Assembly: GCF_014696065.1 (NCBI RefSeq)
Contig: NZ_JACJPL010000023.1
Span: forward strand, 1 to 64,000
Origin: Leptolyngbya sp. FACHB-261
Lineage (GTDB): Bacteria > Cyanobacteriota > Cyanobacteriia > FACHB-261
Reading direction: 5' to 3'
DNA length: 64,000 nt
Below the pieces are notes generated by a model that worked only from the letters and a program-made list of their open reading frames with translations, was not told the DNA's origin and ran no database searches. Of the stretch, positions 8,772-19,312 are shown piece by piece; within the stretch, counting starts at the first letter, position 1; every line of letters begins with the position of its first letter. The translations under genes were made by a program, and so were the position numbers.

Positions 8772-10124
8772 ATGGGCACCAAACCCACCATTGCCATTTC
8801 CCACTTGGGCTGCGAGAAAAACCGCGTCGATACAGAACACATGCTCGGCTTGCTGGTGCAAGCAGGCTATCAGGTTGATAGCAACGAAGAACTCGCTGAC
8901 TACGTAGTGGTCAACACTTGCAGCTTTATCCAAGCGGCCCGGGAAGAGTCGGTGCGCACGCTGGTAGAAATGGCCGAAGCTGGCAAGAAAGTTGTAATCA
9001 CCGGCTGCTTGGCGCAGCACTTCCAAGACGAACTGCTCGAAGAACTACCAGAAGCCGTGGCTGTAGTAGGAACGGGAGATTACCACAAGATTGTAGAGGT
9101 GATCGAGCGAACGGAATTAGGTGAACGGGTCAAGGAAATCTCAGCTGAGCCGACCTACATTGCCGATGAAACCGTACCCCGTTACCGCACTACCAACGAG
9201 GCTATCGCCTATTTGCGCGTGGCTGAGGGCTGCGATTACCGCTGCGCCTTTTGCATCATTCCGCATCTGCGTGGTAACCAGCGCTCACGCACCATCGAGT
9301 CACTGGTGACTGAAGCCAAGCAACTGGCGGCAGAGGGTGTACAAGAGCTACTCCTGATCTCGCAAATCACCACCAACTACGGCCTAGACATCTACGGCAA
9401 GCCCAAACTAGCTGAGCTGTTAAGGGCGCTAGGTGAAGTAGACATTCCCTGGATTCGGATGCACTACGCCTATCCAACCGGACTGACGCCAGACGTGATT
9501 CGCGCCATCCAGGAAACGTCCAACGTGTTGCCTTATCTGGATCTGCCGCTCCAGCATTCGCACCCTGAGGTGCTGAGAGCGATGAACCGTCCCTGGCAGG
9601 GCCAAGTCAATGACAGCATTATCGAGCGCATCAAAACGGCATTGCCCAACGCCACATTGCGTACCACCTTTATCGTTGGCTTCCCTGGCGAAACAGACGA
9701 GCACTTCGAGCACCTGCTGGAATTTTTGGAACGCCATGAGTTCGATCACGTTGGCGCCTTTACCTTCTCGCCAGAAGAAGGTACACCGGCCTTCAGCTTG
9801 CCCAACCAGCTACCACAAGCCGTCATGGATGAGCGACGCGATGCGCTGATGGCGCTCCAGCAGGAAATCTCCTTGAAGAAAAACCAGCAACAGGTGGGCA
9901 GAACGGTTCAGGTCTTGATTGAGCAAGAAAATCCTGAGACTGGCGAGTTCATCGGACGCTCAGAGCGTTTTGCGCCAGACGTGGATGGACTAATCTATGT
10001 GCAATCGCAAGATGCAGAGATTCGCCTGAATAGCTTTGTGCCGGTCACCATTACCCACGCAGATGCCTACGATCTGTTTGGTCATGTAGCCACTGCAGCA
10101 TCACTGCTGCGTCCAATGGTTTAA
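8772..10124 (+). CDS. rimO: ribosomal protein S12 methylthiotransferase
   Basis: RimO is a radical-SAM enzyme with two iron-sulphur clusters that adds a methylthio group to Asp88 of ribosomal protein S12. The N-terminal UPF0004 domain shows its three cluster cysteines in [15 protein letters not shown] and ITGCLAQH. The radical-SAM motif CDYRCAFC is at about residue 154-161, and the C-terminal TRAM domain spans about 375-440. Length (450) and the [10 protein letters not shown] block fit RimO rather than MiaB. The ATG at 8772 is followed immediately by the conserved N-terminus. About 280 bp of untranslated sequence precede it. Confidence 0.96.
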   Translation: MGTKPTIAISHLGCEKNRVDTEHMLGLLVQAGYQVDSNEELADYVVVNTCSFIQAAREESVRTLVEMAEAGKKVVITGCLAQHFQDELLEELPEAVAVVGTGDYHKIVEVIERTELGERVKEISAEPTYIADETVPRYRTTNEAIAYLRVAEGCDYRCAFCIIPHLRGNQRSRTIESLVTEAKQLAAEGVQELLLISQITTNYGLDIYGKPKLAELLRALGEVDIPWIRMHYAYPTGLTPDVIRAIQETSNVLPYLDLPLQHSHPEVLRAMNRPWQGQVNDSIIERIKTALPNATLRTTFIVGFPGETDEHFEHLLEFLERHEFDHVGAFTFSPEEGTPAFSLPNQLPQAVMDERRDALMALQQEISLKKNQQQVGRTVQVLIEQENPETGEFIGRSERFAPDVDGLIYVQSQDAEIRLNSFVPVTITHADAYDLFGHVATAASLLRPMV

Positions 10125-10229
10125 GCTAGCGACTGAAGGCTGTAGTCAGCTTTACAGTGTGGGGACAACGACGGATGGTATGTCTCACTGCGAGCATTCA
10201 TCGCCATCATCCGGCCCTAGGATTAGCAA

Positions 10230-11483
10230 GTGAGCGAGACAACTCTCGGATTAGAGGTCAGGCCAAGGGAATCTCCGGTGAATGAACAACCCCCGGTGAG
10301 TGAGCATACCCTAACCAGCAAGCACATCGTCCTGTTAGACCAGCCGGACCCATTCCAGCAGCGTTTATGGCAGGCGGCCCTGGCAGCGCAGGAAGCGCAG
10401 GTAATCAATCGGGAGGGTCAGGAACCCGTGGAGTCGCTGCTGGTGCGTTACCGCCCACAGTTGCTGATTCTGGACATGAACTCGACCTACCGGGCTGAGT
10501 TGAATCCCTATTCCTTCTGCCGTCAGTGCCGACACCTTTATTCAGATTTGCATATTCTGCTCACGAACCATCGCAAGCCCCAGATTGAAAATGTTGAGGT
10601 GCGCTGGGCCAAGTACCAGGGTGCTGTCGGCTTACTACCTGGCTTTCGCCGGGTTAGTGATGTGATTTATGCAGCTCGCCTAGTCAATGAATTGTGCCTG
10701 GGCGGTGCGCCGCTTGATTCGACCACCTTAAAGCGCTACATCAGTCAGGCAACGCAGGAAGCGAGAAGCAGGGATCAAACGGTAGGTGAAATAGAGCCGA
10801 TTGGTCGCTCTGTCCCTAAATACCCAGAGCTGGTTGATCAACGACCGCTTCCTCAGATCTCGTTGGTCCCTAAACCAGCAGGTACTCCGGCTCCCAGGCC
10901 AATTTCTAGCTTGCGGCCTCCTCTGTTCGGCCTGAACTCGGTTGCTAAGCCACCAGAGGAACCAGAGGTTCTAAAGGACTCTTTAGCAACCGGACCTCAA
11001 GATGGCTCTGAGGATGATCCACTAGCGTCTATGGTTGAGCTGCTCAACGAAACCTATCCTAGCCAACCAGGCACTCCGCCAACTCAGTCCACTCAGGAGT
11101 CTGCCCCCAAGCTTAGCTTTGGACAAAACTCTGCCTCGAATGGTTCTGGCTCAGGCCTTAAACCAAATCCCCGTCGCTCACAATCCAGCAATGGTTCGTT
11201 GCCGGTACAACCCGATTCAGCGTTGACGGCACGTCCCCCTAGGCATGAGCCCAGTTCGCCAGCCAGCAAAACCCGCCTGATGTTCCGGGGCCGTCCGATT
11301 GAGCCCGATGAGATTGAGCCAGAGAACATCCCTGCGGCTCCAACTATCCCTCCGGCTCCGGCCCCTCCGGCTGCGGCCCTGAATAGCACCCCCATCGAAC
11401 CTGTACGGCCACCTGAGCCAAAACCAGCCCCCGAGAAGCGAAGTGTGATGCGCTTTCTCAAGCGCCTCCGTCCTAACGACTAA
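10230..11483 (+). CDS. degenerate receiver-like protein with Pro-rich tail
   Basis: This 417-residue protein has two parts. Residues about 30-155 resemble a response-regulator receiver: HIVLLDQPDP, a candidate phosphoacceptor Asp82 in RPQLLILDMN, and a Thr at about 112 (HILLTNH). The conserved Lys near the end of the domain is replaced by Leu/Pro (GAVGLLPGF), so phosphorylation-driven switching is doubtful. Residues about 190-400 are a low-complexity tail rich in Pro, Ser and Ala, ending in a basic stretch (KRSVMRFLKRLRP). GTG at 10230 has AGGA upstream. No DNA-binding or enzymatic output domain is visible. It may be a scaffold or an inhibitor; I cannot name the gene. Confidence 0.7.
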   Translation: MSETTLGLEVRPRESPVNEQPPVSEHTLTSKHIVLLDQPDPFQQRLWQAALAAQEAQVINREGQEPVESLLVRYRPQLLILDMNSTYRAELNPYSFCRQCRHLYSDLHILLTNHRKPQIENVEVRWAKYQGAVGLLPGFRRVSDVIYAARLVNELCLGGAPLDSTTLKRYISQATQEARSRDQTVGEIEPIGRSVPKYPELVDQRPLPQISLVPKPAGTPAPRPISSLRPPLFGLNSVAKPPEEPEVLKDSLATGPQDGSEDDPLASMVELLNETYPSQPGTPPTQSTQESAPKLSFGQNSASNGSGSGLKPNPRRSQSSNGSLPVQPDSALTARPPRHEPSSPASKTRLMFRGRPIEPDEIEPENIPAAPTIPPAPAPPAAALNSTPIEPVRPPEPKPAPEKRSVMRFLKRLRPND

Positions 11484-11532
11484 GCAACGGGTAAGTCGGC
11501 ATGAGAGCCCAGGCGAAAGTCAGTGAAGTCGC

Positions 11533-13035
11533 TTAGCTATCCTGCCAATGCCAGAGAGTAGTGCCGTCGGGCTGGTCAGTGAGGAGCACACCCTGAGCAG
11601 CTAGCTCCTGACGAATACGGTCAGCTTCGGCAAAGTTGCGAGCTTTACGAGCAGCGGCTCGTTGGCCAATGAGGGATTCTATCTCGGAGTTACTGAGCGG
11701 GCGCCCAGCAATGCCCGCCGTCGCTGGACCTGCAGTTGCGCTTATTTCACCAGTAGGAATTTCACTAGTAGAACGGACTTCCAGCCCCAAAGCCTTTGCT
11801 AAATCAATCAACGTGCGCCATTGTCGCCCTAGCACATCGGTTGAGGCGTCTGTTTTACCTTGATGAATCAAAAGATTGCCCTGCCGATTTAACTCCTTAG
11901 CTAACTCAAACAAGACAGAGAGAGCTATCGAGGTGTTGAAGTCATCGTCCATTGCCTCCCTGAAGCGGCTTACAGCTTCGGAGTCTAAGTCTGCTTCAAG
12001 TGCGTTCTCGGATAGGTCGAGTTGTTTTGAGAAGCGACTACCGAATAGGAGCGCTGATTCTAGAGTGCGCCAGCCACTTAAAGCAGCATCTAAACCCTCC
12101 TGGGTAAAGTCAACCGGCTTGCGGTACTGGGCTTGGCAGACGAACAGGCGGAAAGCCATCGGGTCATAAGAGGCCAGAAGATCGCGGGCGGTGCGGAAGT
12201 TGCCCAGGGATTTGGACATCTTCTCGCCATCGATATTGATGAAGCCGTTGTGCAGCCAATAGCGGGCCAAGGGCTTGCCAGTCACAGCCTCGCTTTGGGC
12301 AATCTCGTTCTCGTGGTGCGGAAATTGCAGATCGACGCCACCAGCATGGATGTCAATCGTTTCACCTAGCGTGTCGCGCACCATTGCTGAGCACTCGATG
12401 TGCCAGCCCGGTCTTCCTGGTCCCCAAGGCGACTCCCAAGCAGGCTCACCTGGCTTGGCAGACTTCCACAAAGCAAAGTCAAAGGGATCCTTCTTGCACT
12501 CGGCTTCCTCTTCGACATCGACCCGACCACTGGCACCGGCTTGCATGTCCTCAAGCTTGCGGCCTGAGAGCTTGCCGTACTCGGGAAACTGACGTACCGC
12601 ATAGTAGACATCGCCACCGGCAGGGTAGGCGTAGCCCCCTTGCTCCAACTCATGGATTAGACGTTGGATCCCATCTAGCGAGTGAGTAGCGCGGGGGTAC
12701 TCGTCAGCCCGCATGATATTCAAGCGATCGGCATCTTCAAAGTAGGCAGTGATGTAACGCTCGGCGATCTCCTGCATGGGGACCCCTTCCTCAGTAGCCC
12801 GCTTGAGGATTTTGTCGTCGATATCAGTGAAGTTCTGCACATAGTGAACGTCGTAGCCTCGCCATTTGAGATAGCGACGGATGACATCAAAGGCAACAAA
12901 GGCACGGGCGTTACCCACGTGAAAGTAGTTGTAGGCAGTAATGCCGCAGACATACATGCTCACTCGACCGGGCTTCAACGGCTCGAAAGGCTCTTTGCGG
13001 CGCGAGAGGCTGTTGTAGACAGCGAGGGACGACAT
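11533..13035 (-). CDS. cysS: cysteinyl-tRNA synthetase
   Basis: CysS charges tRNA-Cys. The 500-residue class I synthetase shows the HIGH-equivalent in [11 protein letters not shown] with the first zinc Cys in MYVCGIT, further zinc ligands in HIECSAM and FPHHENE, and the intact KMSKSLGN loop at about residue 275. The C-terminal region carries the usual anticodon-binding helical domain ending in [16 protein letters not shown]. Start and length are normal. It is divergent from the crtD-like gene with about 105 bp between them. Confidence 0.97.
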   Translation of the reverse strand: MSSLAVYNSLSRRKEPFEPLKPGRVSMYVCGITAYNYFHVGNARAFVAFDVIRRYLKWRGYDVHYVQNFTDIDDKILKRATEEGVPMQEIAERYITAYFEDADRLNIMRADEYPRATHSLDGIQRLIHELEQGGYAYPAGGDVYYAVRQFPEYGKLSGRKLEDMQAGASGRVDVEEEAECKKDPFDFALWKSAKPGEPAWESPWGPGRPGWHIECSAMVRDTLGETIDIHAGGVDLQFPHHENEIAQSEAVTGKPLARYWLHNGFINIDGEKMSKSLGNFRTARDLLASYDPMAFRLFVCQAQYRKPVDFTQEGLDAALSGWRTLESALLFGSRFSKQLDLSENALEADLDSEAVSRFREAMDDDFNTSIALSVLFELAKELNRQGNLLIHQGKTDASTDVLGRQWRTLIDLAKALGLEVRSTSEIPTGEISATAGPATAGIAGRPLSNSEIESLIGQRAAARKARNFAEADRIRQELAAQGVLLTDQPDGTTLWHWQDS

Positions 13036-13141
13036 GGGTACTCAAGAGGGTGATTATTTCGAGGCTACCACTGGCTCCTAGTCTCAAGCTGCAATTCGCT
13101 TCTACACTAAGAAGTATTGCAAAGTGTAAAGGAATTTTCAG

Positions 13142-14650
13142 GTGGCAAAGTCGCGTGAAAAGGTAGTGGTGGTTGGCGCTGGTATCGGCGGACTCACAGC
13201 GGGAGCGCTGCTCGCTAAGCGTGGCTATGAGGTCATCATTTTTGATCAAGCGCTCGTGCCAGGCGGCTGTGCTTCTACCTTTAAGCGACGAGGCTTCACC
13301 TTCGATGTTGGGGCGACTCAGGTTGCCGGGTTGGAGCCGGGGGGCATCCACCACCGCATCTTCAGCGAACTGGGTGTAGAGCTGCCCGAAGCTACAGAGT
13401 GCGATCCAGCCTGTGCTGTGTTTCTACCCGGCGAACGGGAGCCAATTTCAGTGTGGCGCGACCCAGAGCGCTGGCGGGCCGAGCGGCAACGGCAGTTTCC
13501 TGGCAGCGAACCGTTTTGGCAACTTCTAGAGAGCCTGTTTACTCACAGCTGGGCATTCCAAGCTCGCGACCCGGTTTTACCACCTCGTAATCTGTGGGAT
13601 CTGGGGCAATTAGTGCAGGCCCTACGCCCTGACACCCTGCTGACCGTGCCCCACACCTTCTCAACCGTGGGCGATGCTTTGGCAGGCTACGGCCTACAGG
13701 ACAATCAGCGTCTGCGTACTTTTCTCGATTTACAACTAAAACTTTATTCCCAAGTTGATGCCAGTGAGACAGCTCTGCTCTACGCAGCAACAGCTTTGGG
13801 GGTTTCACAGGCACCACAGGGGTTGTATCACCTACAGGGTAGTATGCAGGTGCTCTCTGACCGTCTGGTTACAGCGCTGGAGACCTATGGTGGCAAGTTA
13901 TTGATGCGCCATAGCGTTGAGGCTATCCACACTCAGCAAGGGCAGGCGACTGGCGTTGGTGTGCGTAGCCAAAAGACGGAGGATGTCTGGACCGAGGCGG
14001 CTGACCATGTGGTTGCCAATGTCACGGTGCAGAATTTGGTAAAGCTGCTGGGCGAGCAAGCACCCCAAGGCTACACGCAGCGCGTCGAAAAGCTACCGTC
14101 AGCTAGTGGGGCCTTTGTCGTTTATCTGGGTGTGGAGGAGCGGGCGATTCCACAAGCCTGCCCGCCTCACTTGCAATTTCTCTACGACTACGAGGGACCG
14201 ATTGCGGAGAATAATTCTTTGTTTGTTTCGGTCAGTCATCCTGGCGATGGGCGAGCCCCAGCGGGCAAGGCCACCATTACGGCTTCCTCCTTTACCGATG
14301 TGGCGGCTTGGGACCGGTGCCTTGACTATGCCGCAATGAAGCAGTGCTACACCGAGAAAGCCATAGCACGCCTGGGTCAGTATTTTGACCTGAGGGAGGA
14401 AAATCTCGTGCATGTGGAGGCGGCAACACCACGCACCTTTGCTCACTACACCGCCCGTGAGCAGGGAGTCGTTGGCGGCATTGGTCAACGGGTGCCAACC
14501 TTTGGTCCTTTCGGCTTTGCGACCCGCACACCTATCAACCATCTGTGGCTGACCGGCGATAGCACTCATCCAGGAGAGGGCACCGCAGGCGTGAGCTACT
14601 CGGCGCTAACCGTGGTTCGGCAGATTGAGGCCCAGAGCACTGGGTTGTAA
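13142..14650 (+). CDS. crtD: carotenoid desaturase, probable C-3',4' desaturase
   Basis: A 502-residue FAD-dependent oxidoreductase of the phytoene desaturase/CrtI-CrtH group. The dinucleotide-binding motif VVVGAGIGGLTAGALLAKRG is at residues 8-27, followed by the family block FDQALVPGGCASTFKRRGFTFDVGATQ. The C-terminus has the FAD-binding signature LWLTGDSTHPGEGTAGVSYSA. The run GATQVAGLEPGGIHHRIFSEL is what I recall of cyanobacterial CrtD (slr1293-like), which introduces the 3',4' double bond of myxol glycosides; CrtH carotene isomerase is the main alternative. GTG at 13142 has AAAGGA at the correct distance. Convergent with the bilin lyase gene. Confidence 0.78.
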   Translation: MAKSREKVVVVGAGIGGLTAGALLAKRGYEVIIFDQALVPGGCASTFKRRGFTFDVGATQVAGLEPGGIHHRIFSELGVELPEATECDPACAVFLPGEREPISVWRDPERWRAERQRQFPGSEPFWQLLESLFTHSWAFQARDPVLPPRNLWDLGQLVQALRPDTLLTVPHTFSTVGDALAGYGLQDNQRLRTFLDLQLKLYSQVDASETALLYAATALGVSQAPQGLYHLQGSMQVLSDRLVTALETYGGKLLMRHSVEAIHTQQGQATGVGVRSQKTEDVWTEAADHVVANVTVQNLVKLLGEQAPQGYTQRVEKLPSASGAFVVYLGVEERAIPQACPPHLQFLYDYEGPIAENNSLFVSVSHPGDGRAPAGKATITASSFTDVAAWDRCLDYAAMKQCYTEKAIARLGQYFDLREENLVHVEAATPRTFAHYTAREQGVVGGIGQRVPTFGPFGFATRTPINHLWLTGDSTHPGEGTAGVSYSALTVVRQIEAQSTGL

Positions 14651-14667
14651 GGCGGCAGGCTCTTGCC

Positions 14668-15270
14668 CTAGAGGGGTAACTCGCCAGCGAAGTCTTGGCG
14701 CTTTACAAACTCATAGGGTCCCATCATGGCTCCCCACAGTACCTTGCCAGTTTCCGGGTCCACTCCTCGGTCATAGCTACGAAATTGCTGGACACTGGCT
14801 TCAAAACCGAGGATGACCTGACGCTGTTCCCCCTGGTATTCGAAGTAGCACTTGGTTTCGGAGGGGGACTCAGCGTAAAAAACTCCGTTACGCTCAGCCA
14901 CAGTGAGCACACAGCCGGGTAGCAGTTGCAGTTCGCTGAGGTTGACCTGCGCCAAGCGATCTAAATCGGCTCCTGCTCCCTGAACGGCGTCTGGCTCTTT
15001 AAAGGCGAAATACTGTACTTGAATTGAGCCTTGCTGTTCCTGCAGGGTCAATATGCGTTGGCGGTAAGGGTTTTGTAAGTAGAGCGCATTGGCCTGCTCA
15101 GCAAACAGGGCTAGATTCCCGTTCAATAATTGCGGCAAGGGGCGTTGCCATAGGCGCAGATGTACAAACCAGGTTGGGGCATCCAAAGCCTGAACCGAGT
15201 TTTCAAACTCCCCCGCCAAGCAGCGAGCCAAAATCGAGAGCGATTCGGAATTTTGGGTGAAGCCAGTCAC
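14668..15270 (-). CDS. CpcT/CpeT family phycobiliprotein lyase
   Basis: The 200-residue product aligns with CpcT/CpeT chromophore lyases, which attach a bilin to a specific cysteine of phycobiliprotein beta subunits. Family marks are LARCLAGEFENSVQAL near the N-terminus, LRLWQRPLPQLLNG, QNPYRQRILTL, QLLPGCVLTV and the late SYDRGVDPETGKVLWG...GPYEFVK block. The start is GTG at 15270. Length is standard. No phycobiliprotein structural genes are in the window, so which subunit it serves is unknown; divergent spelling at many positions suggests a paralogue rather than the best-studied CpcT itself. Confidence 0.85.
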   Translation of the reverse strand: MTGFTQNSESLSILARCLAGEFENSVQALDAPTWFVHLRLWQRPLPQLLNGNLALFAEQANALYLQNPYRQRILTLQEQQGSIQVQYFAFKEPDAVQGAGADLDRLAQVNLSELQLLPGCVLTVAERNGVFYAESPSETKCYFEYQGEQRQVILGFEASVQQFRSYDRGVDPETGKVLWGAMMGPYEFVKRQDFAGELPL

Positions 15271-15545
15271 GCTATTAGTAAAAGTTCTATAAAGGAACAG
15301 CCTAAGTCTATAGCTTTAAGTTTCCAGTGTATGTATTGGCAAGGCAGAAACTCAAGGCGACAACGAGTAGCAATAAAAAGTAGTAATAAAAAGATTACAG
15401 CAGAATTTTGGAAAACCAGCGATTGAGCGGATCGCAAGTCGTGGTGTTGGATTTTAAGCTAATAGAAGATTTGGCACCATCTCCTGGTTTCACTGCTGTG
15501 AACGTGCAGGCAGGGCGGTCTCGTTATCTGAATTTGGATTAAATC

Positions 15546-18041
15546 ATGTTGAATCAGGAATATACGTATGCGTCTATGGACACAATCGTCGGTGGTGAGC
15601 AACAAGTTCGCCATTTATTAGTTATTGAATACAGTCAGGGCAAGCAAATTATTTCTCTTGAGGAATCCACCTATTCTATTGGCCGCGATCCTAGTAATTC
15701 TATTGTCCTACATTCAAAGGAAGTATCACGCCAACACGCGACTCTTCTCCGGTTGACCAATCCTAAGACGACTCACTATTCATTCCGGATTATTGATAGC
15801 AATTTACAGGGCAAGCGCAGCACTAATGGCTTATTCGTCAATGGCCAGCGCTGCTTTTCTCACAGCTTAAAACATGGAGATGTCGTCGTCTTTGGAGGTG
15901 CGATTAGGGCTAAGTATTACATTGCCCAAAATTTGTCTAATGAAGAAATCTTACAGAACTGTGGGCCTGAAGATATTTCTGGGTTTTTGGGCACCTTCAG
16001 CGATTCTTCTCAAATGCTAGGACTTTCGAACGCTGAGCTAGACAACTTCGATGAGGCAGCTCTGCTGCGCCTAGCCTCTTTTCCAGAACTCATTCCCAAT
16101 CCGATCTTTGAGATTCTTCCAAGTGGCGAGCTTACCTACCTCAATCCAGCAACCAATCGGCAATTTCCAGATCTAAGACGGATGGGATTAAAGCATCCCA
16201 TTCTCACAGGCTTGTTGCCAATTTTCGAGAGCAGGAAGGGCAAGTATTTTGTTCGAGAGGTTGAAGTTGGCAATCAAGTCTTTAAGCAGTTTGTTCATTG
16301 CATCTACGAAAGTGACTTAATCCGTAGCTGTGTGATTAACATAACCAAGCAAAAGCGAACTGAGGAAGCCTTATACAGAAGTGAAACCAAGAACCGAGCG
16401 ATTTTGAATGCCATCCCTGATTTAATGCTTCAGCTCAGTAAAGATGGAACTATTTTAGAGTTTAAACCAGCTAAAGACTATAACTTATCTGTCCCATCCA
16501 GCGAACGGGTCGGCAAAAATCTCCGCGATATTCTGCCCTTGGACGTGGCGGAGCAAGCTATCCACTATATTAAGCAAGCACTACACACCCACGAAACTCA
16601 GGTTTTTGAGTACCAACTAGCGCTTTTAGATGAGTTACGCCACTATGAGGTGCGCATTGTCGTAAGCTCTGACCATGAAGTGTTAGCCATCGTGCGTAAC
16701 ATTACCGAGCGCAAGCAATTTGAGGAGAGATTGCTCTACGATGCCCTCCACGATACACTAACAGGCCTTCCTAACCGTACTCTGTTGATGCAGAGGCTAG
16801 CTCAGGTCATCGAGCAAACGAAAGAATTTAAAAATCAACGCTTTGCTGTGCTATTTGTCGACCTAGATCGCTTCAAGTTTGTGAACGACAGCTTGGGGCA
16901 TATCTTGGGCGATCAACTTTTAATTGCAATCTCTCGTCGTTTCGAAACTTGCTTACGAGCTGGAGATACTGTCGCTCGGCTAGGTGGCGATGAGTTTGCA
17001 ATTCTGCTGGAAAATATTAACGGGTCAAACGACGCGACCTGTGTTGCCGAGCGGATCCAAGAAGAACTGGCCTTGCCATTCAACTTGAACAACCATGAGG
17101 TCTTCATCACAGCTAGCGTTGGCATTGTTTTGGAAACAACTAATTACGAAAAGCCTGAAGAGTTGCTGCGTGATGCGGATACAGCCATGTATCACGCTAA
17201 ATCTTTGGGCAAGGCACGTTACAACATTTTTGACCAAGCTATGCATGCTCGAGTTCTAGCACTCCTTCAGCTCGACAATGACTTGCGGCGCGCCGTTGAA
17301 CGCCAAGAATTCCAGGTTTATTATCAACCCATTGTTTCTTTAACAACTGGTCGGATTACAGGTTTTGAAGCCTTGGCTCGCTGGCAGCATCCTAGTAAAG
17401 GTATGATTCTGCCCAGTGAATTTATCCAATTGGCAGAAGAAACAGGATTGATCGTACCGATCGGTGAGTGGGTACTTCATGAAGCCTGTTATCAGGCTAG
17501 TCTGTGGCAAGCCCGTTTTCCATCTCCCTTAACGATTAGCGTTAATTTGTCAGGTCGGCAACTCACACAACCGGATCTCGCTAGCAAGATTAGCCAAATT
17601 CTCCAGCGGACAAATCTCGCTCCCTCTAACTTGAGATTAGAGATGACCGAGAGCGTGATCATGGAGAATACACAGCTTGCAACTGACGTGCTACTGCAAT
17701 TGAAGGCACTGGATGTTCAGTTGTGCATTGATGATTTCGGAACGGGCTATTCGTCTCTTAGCTATTTACATCGTTTCCCGGTCAATTCTCTCAAAGTGGA
17801 CCGTTCTTTTGTCAACGACATAGATACTGATGCAGAAAATTGCGGCATTGAGATCACCCGAACAATTATGATGTTAGCTCACAAGCTCAACATTGATGTG
17901 GTCGCCGAAGGCATCGAAACAGCTGAGCAGTTAGCCCATCTCAGATCGCTCAATTGTCAATACGGACAGGGTTACTTTTTTGCCAAACCCTTGAATATCC
18001 AGGCAGCTGAGGCTCTACTCATAGACCAACCCAGTTGGTAG
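15546..18041 (+). CDS. FHA-PAS-GGDEF-EAL cyclic-di-GMP signalling enzyme
   Basis: The 831-residue protein combines an N-terminal FHA domain (about 22-125; IGRDPSNSIVLHSKEVSRQHA), two PAS-like sensor regions (about 175-395, separated by KQKRTEEALYRSE), a GGDEF cyclase domain (RLGGDEFAILLEN, motif at residue 480) and an EAL phosphodiesterase domain (about 575-825). An RAGD inhibitory-site motif lies five residues before GGDEF. EAL catalytic elements are intact: EALARW (608), VNLSGRQL, EMTESV, DDFGTGYSSLSYL, KVDRSFV and VAEGIET. Both activities therefore look possible. The FHA domain implies recognition of a phosphothreonine partner. It is cytoplasmic, with no membrane segment, and stands alone. 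Confidence 0.93.
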   Translation: MLNQEYTYASMDTIVGGEQQVRHLLVIEYSQGKQIISLEESTYSIGRDPSNSIVLHSKEVSRQHATLLRLTNPKTTHYSFRIIDSNLQGKRSTNGLFVNGQRCFSHSLKHGDVVVFGGAIRAKYYIAQNLSNEEILQNCGPEDISGFLGTFSDSSQMLGLSNAELDNFDEAALLRLASFPELIPNPIFEILPSGELTYLNPATNRQFPDLRRMGLKHPILTGLLPIFESRKGKYFVREVEVGNQVFKQFVHCIYESDLIRSCVINITKQKRTEEALYRSETKNRAILNAIPDLMLQLSKDGTILEFKPAKDYNLSVPSSERVGKNLRDILPLDVAEQAIHYIKQALHTHETQVFEYQLALLDELRHYEVRIVVSSDHEVLAIVRNITERKQFEERLLYDALHDTLTGLPNRTLLMQRLAQVIEQTKEFKNQRFAVLFVDLDRFKFVNDSLGHILGDQLLIAISRRFETCLRAGDTVARLGGDEFAILLENINGSNDATCVAERIQEELALPFNLNNHEVFITASVGIVLETTNYEKPEELLRDADTAMYHAKSLGKARYNIFDQAMHARVLALLQLDNDLRRAVERQEFQVYYQPIVSLTTGRITGFEALARWQHPSKGMILPSEFIQLAEETGLIVPIGEWVLHEACYQASLWQARFPSPLTISVNLSGRQLTQPDLASKISQILQRTNLAPSNLRLEMTESVIMENTQLATDVLLQLKALDVQLCIDDFGTGYSSLSYLHRFPVNSLKVDRSFVNDIDTDAENCGIEITRTIMMLAHKLNIDVVAEGIETAEQLAHLRSLNCQYGQGYFFAKPLNIQAAEALLIDQPSW

Positions 18042-18111
18042 CTCACGGCCAAAGGTGAAATAGGGCAGTCAGTTGCAAGGAACAGATTCATTCAGCCAAG
18101 GCATTGGTTGC

Positions 18112-19188
18112 TTAAGGTGTTGGGATATTCACCGGTGTAGCTTCGGTAGGCGCAGTTGACTCCAGCAGCGCAGTCGTGGCATTGATCACCAGTTGTGCAG
18201 CCCCGGCAAGAAATTTAGAGTCCAAAGTTCCGATGGTGTCACTGGGCTGATGGTAATGGGGGCTACGCAGGTTGGCGGTGTCGCTGACGAGGAGCGCCCC
18301 GATACCTTTCAACCAAAAAGGCGCATGATCACTACGCAAAGTATCAGGCAGCAAAGCCCCACGCAGGGGAACCGGCAGAGTCAGAACTGGTGGTAGGTCT
18401 GGTGGCATTGAGGCTGCTTGAAACGGCTTTAGCAGAGGCGAGTGTTCTAGGTCTCCAAGCACGGCCAGAAAATCGCCTTGGTCGCGCAGAGGTAGCGGCG
18501 GTAGCCCGTCTGGATAGCGCTGGCAACCGGGGCTACGACAGGCAAAGCCAATCATGTCCAGGACAATGACCCCACGCAGATCTTCTAGGAGCGAACGGTT
18601 GCCAACAAAGGCTCGGCTACCGAGCAGTCCTGCCTCTTCGCGATCAAAGAATGCCACTTGCAAACTACGGGCTGTGGGCCGGGAACGAAGCAAACGAGCT
18701 ACCTCCAGCACTACAGCCAGTCCGCTAGCATTGTCATCTGCACCCGGTGAGCCAGGAACTGTGTCGTAGTGGGCTGCAACCAAAATCGCCCCGGCGGTAG
18801 GGTCAGTACCAACCCGTTGAGCCAAGAGATTAACACCCGTCTCAAAAGGCAATGACAACGGCGACCAACCCAACTGCTGCAAGGTCCGAACCAGGTAAGC
18901 GCGGGCTTGTTCACGCTCAGCCTGTGTGTAACGCTCTGAGGCTAGGGCAGTAATATGGCCAAAGAGGCTGTCAGCATCCACTAGGGGAGGGTTGGTGATG
19001 GGATACCTGACCTCATCTGAGGGGGGAGACAAAGGTGTCGTTTGGCTTGAAGGGGCCGGAACTGAAGCCTGAGGATCTGAGCTGCCTTGTAGAAGGTGAG
19101 GTCTGTACGTCGCTAAACCAATTGCCAAACCAAGAGCCATAGTTGCTAACACCCCCCAAAGCCAGCGCTTCACCCACCTGTCCCCCAC
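18112..19188 (-). CDS. M28 family zinc aminopeptidase, membrane-anchored
   Basis: The 358-residue protein begins with a basic stretch and one hydrophobic segment (about 8-27) that would act as signal anchor, then a Pro/Ser linker, then an M28 peptidase domain. Zinc ligands and catalytic residues are in order: AAHYDTVPGSPGADDNASG (His, Asp), FDREEAGLLGS (Glu pair), VIVLDMIGF (Asp) and LRSDHAPFW (His). It should cleave N-terminal residues from peptides outside the cytoplasm. The start is GTG at 19188; a GTG five codons later is equally possible. Convergent with the c-di-GMP enzyme. Confidence 0.9.
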   Translation of the reverse strand: MGDRWVKRWLWGVLATMALGLAIGLATYRPHLLQGSSDPQASVPAPSSQTTPLSPPSDEVRYPITNPPLVDADSLFGHITALASERYTQAEREQARAYLVRTLQQLGWSPLSLPFETGVNLLAQRVGTDPTAGAILVAAHYDTVPGSPGADDNASGLAVVLEVARLLRSRPTARSLQVAFFDREEAGLLGSRAFVGNRSLLEDLRGVIVLDMIGFACRSPGCQRYPDGLPPLPLRDQGDFLAVLGDLEHSPLLKPFQAASMPPDLPPVLTLPVPLRGALLPDTLRSDHAPFWLKGIGALLVSDTANLRSPHYHQPSDTIGTLDSKFLAGAAQLVINATTALLESTAPTEATPVNIPTP

Positions 19189-19312
19189 AGCTTTTTTGTC
19201 CTCTTTCCCAAGCGCACCACAAAAGCCCTCAGACTAGCAACCATCCGGAAGTTGAAACAAGGCGGATGAAAGCATGGAGTGACCTTCTCAACTTGTAGGA
19301 TCGGTCAGAGAC

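Noticed and set aside
14099-14569. 156-codon reverse-strand frame opposite crtD
   Set aside because: Shadow of a gene with clear FAD motifs; random-looking composition.
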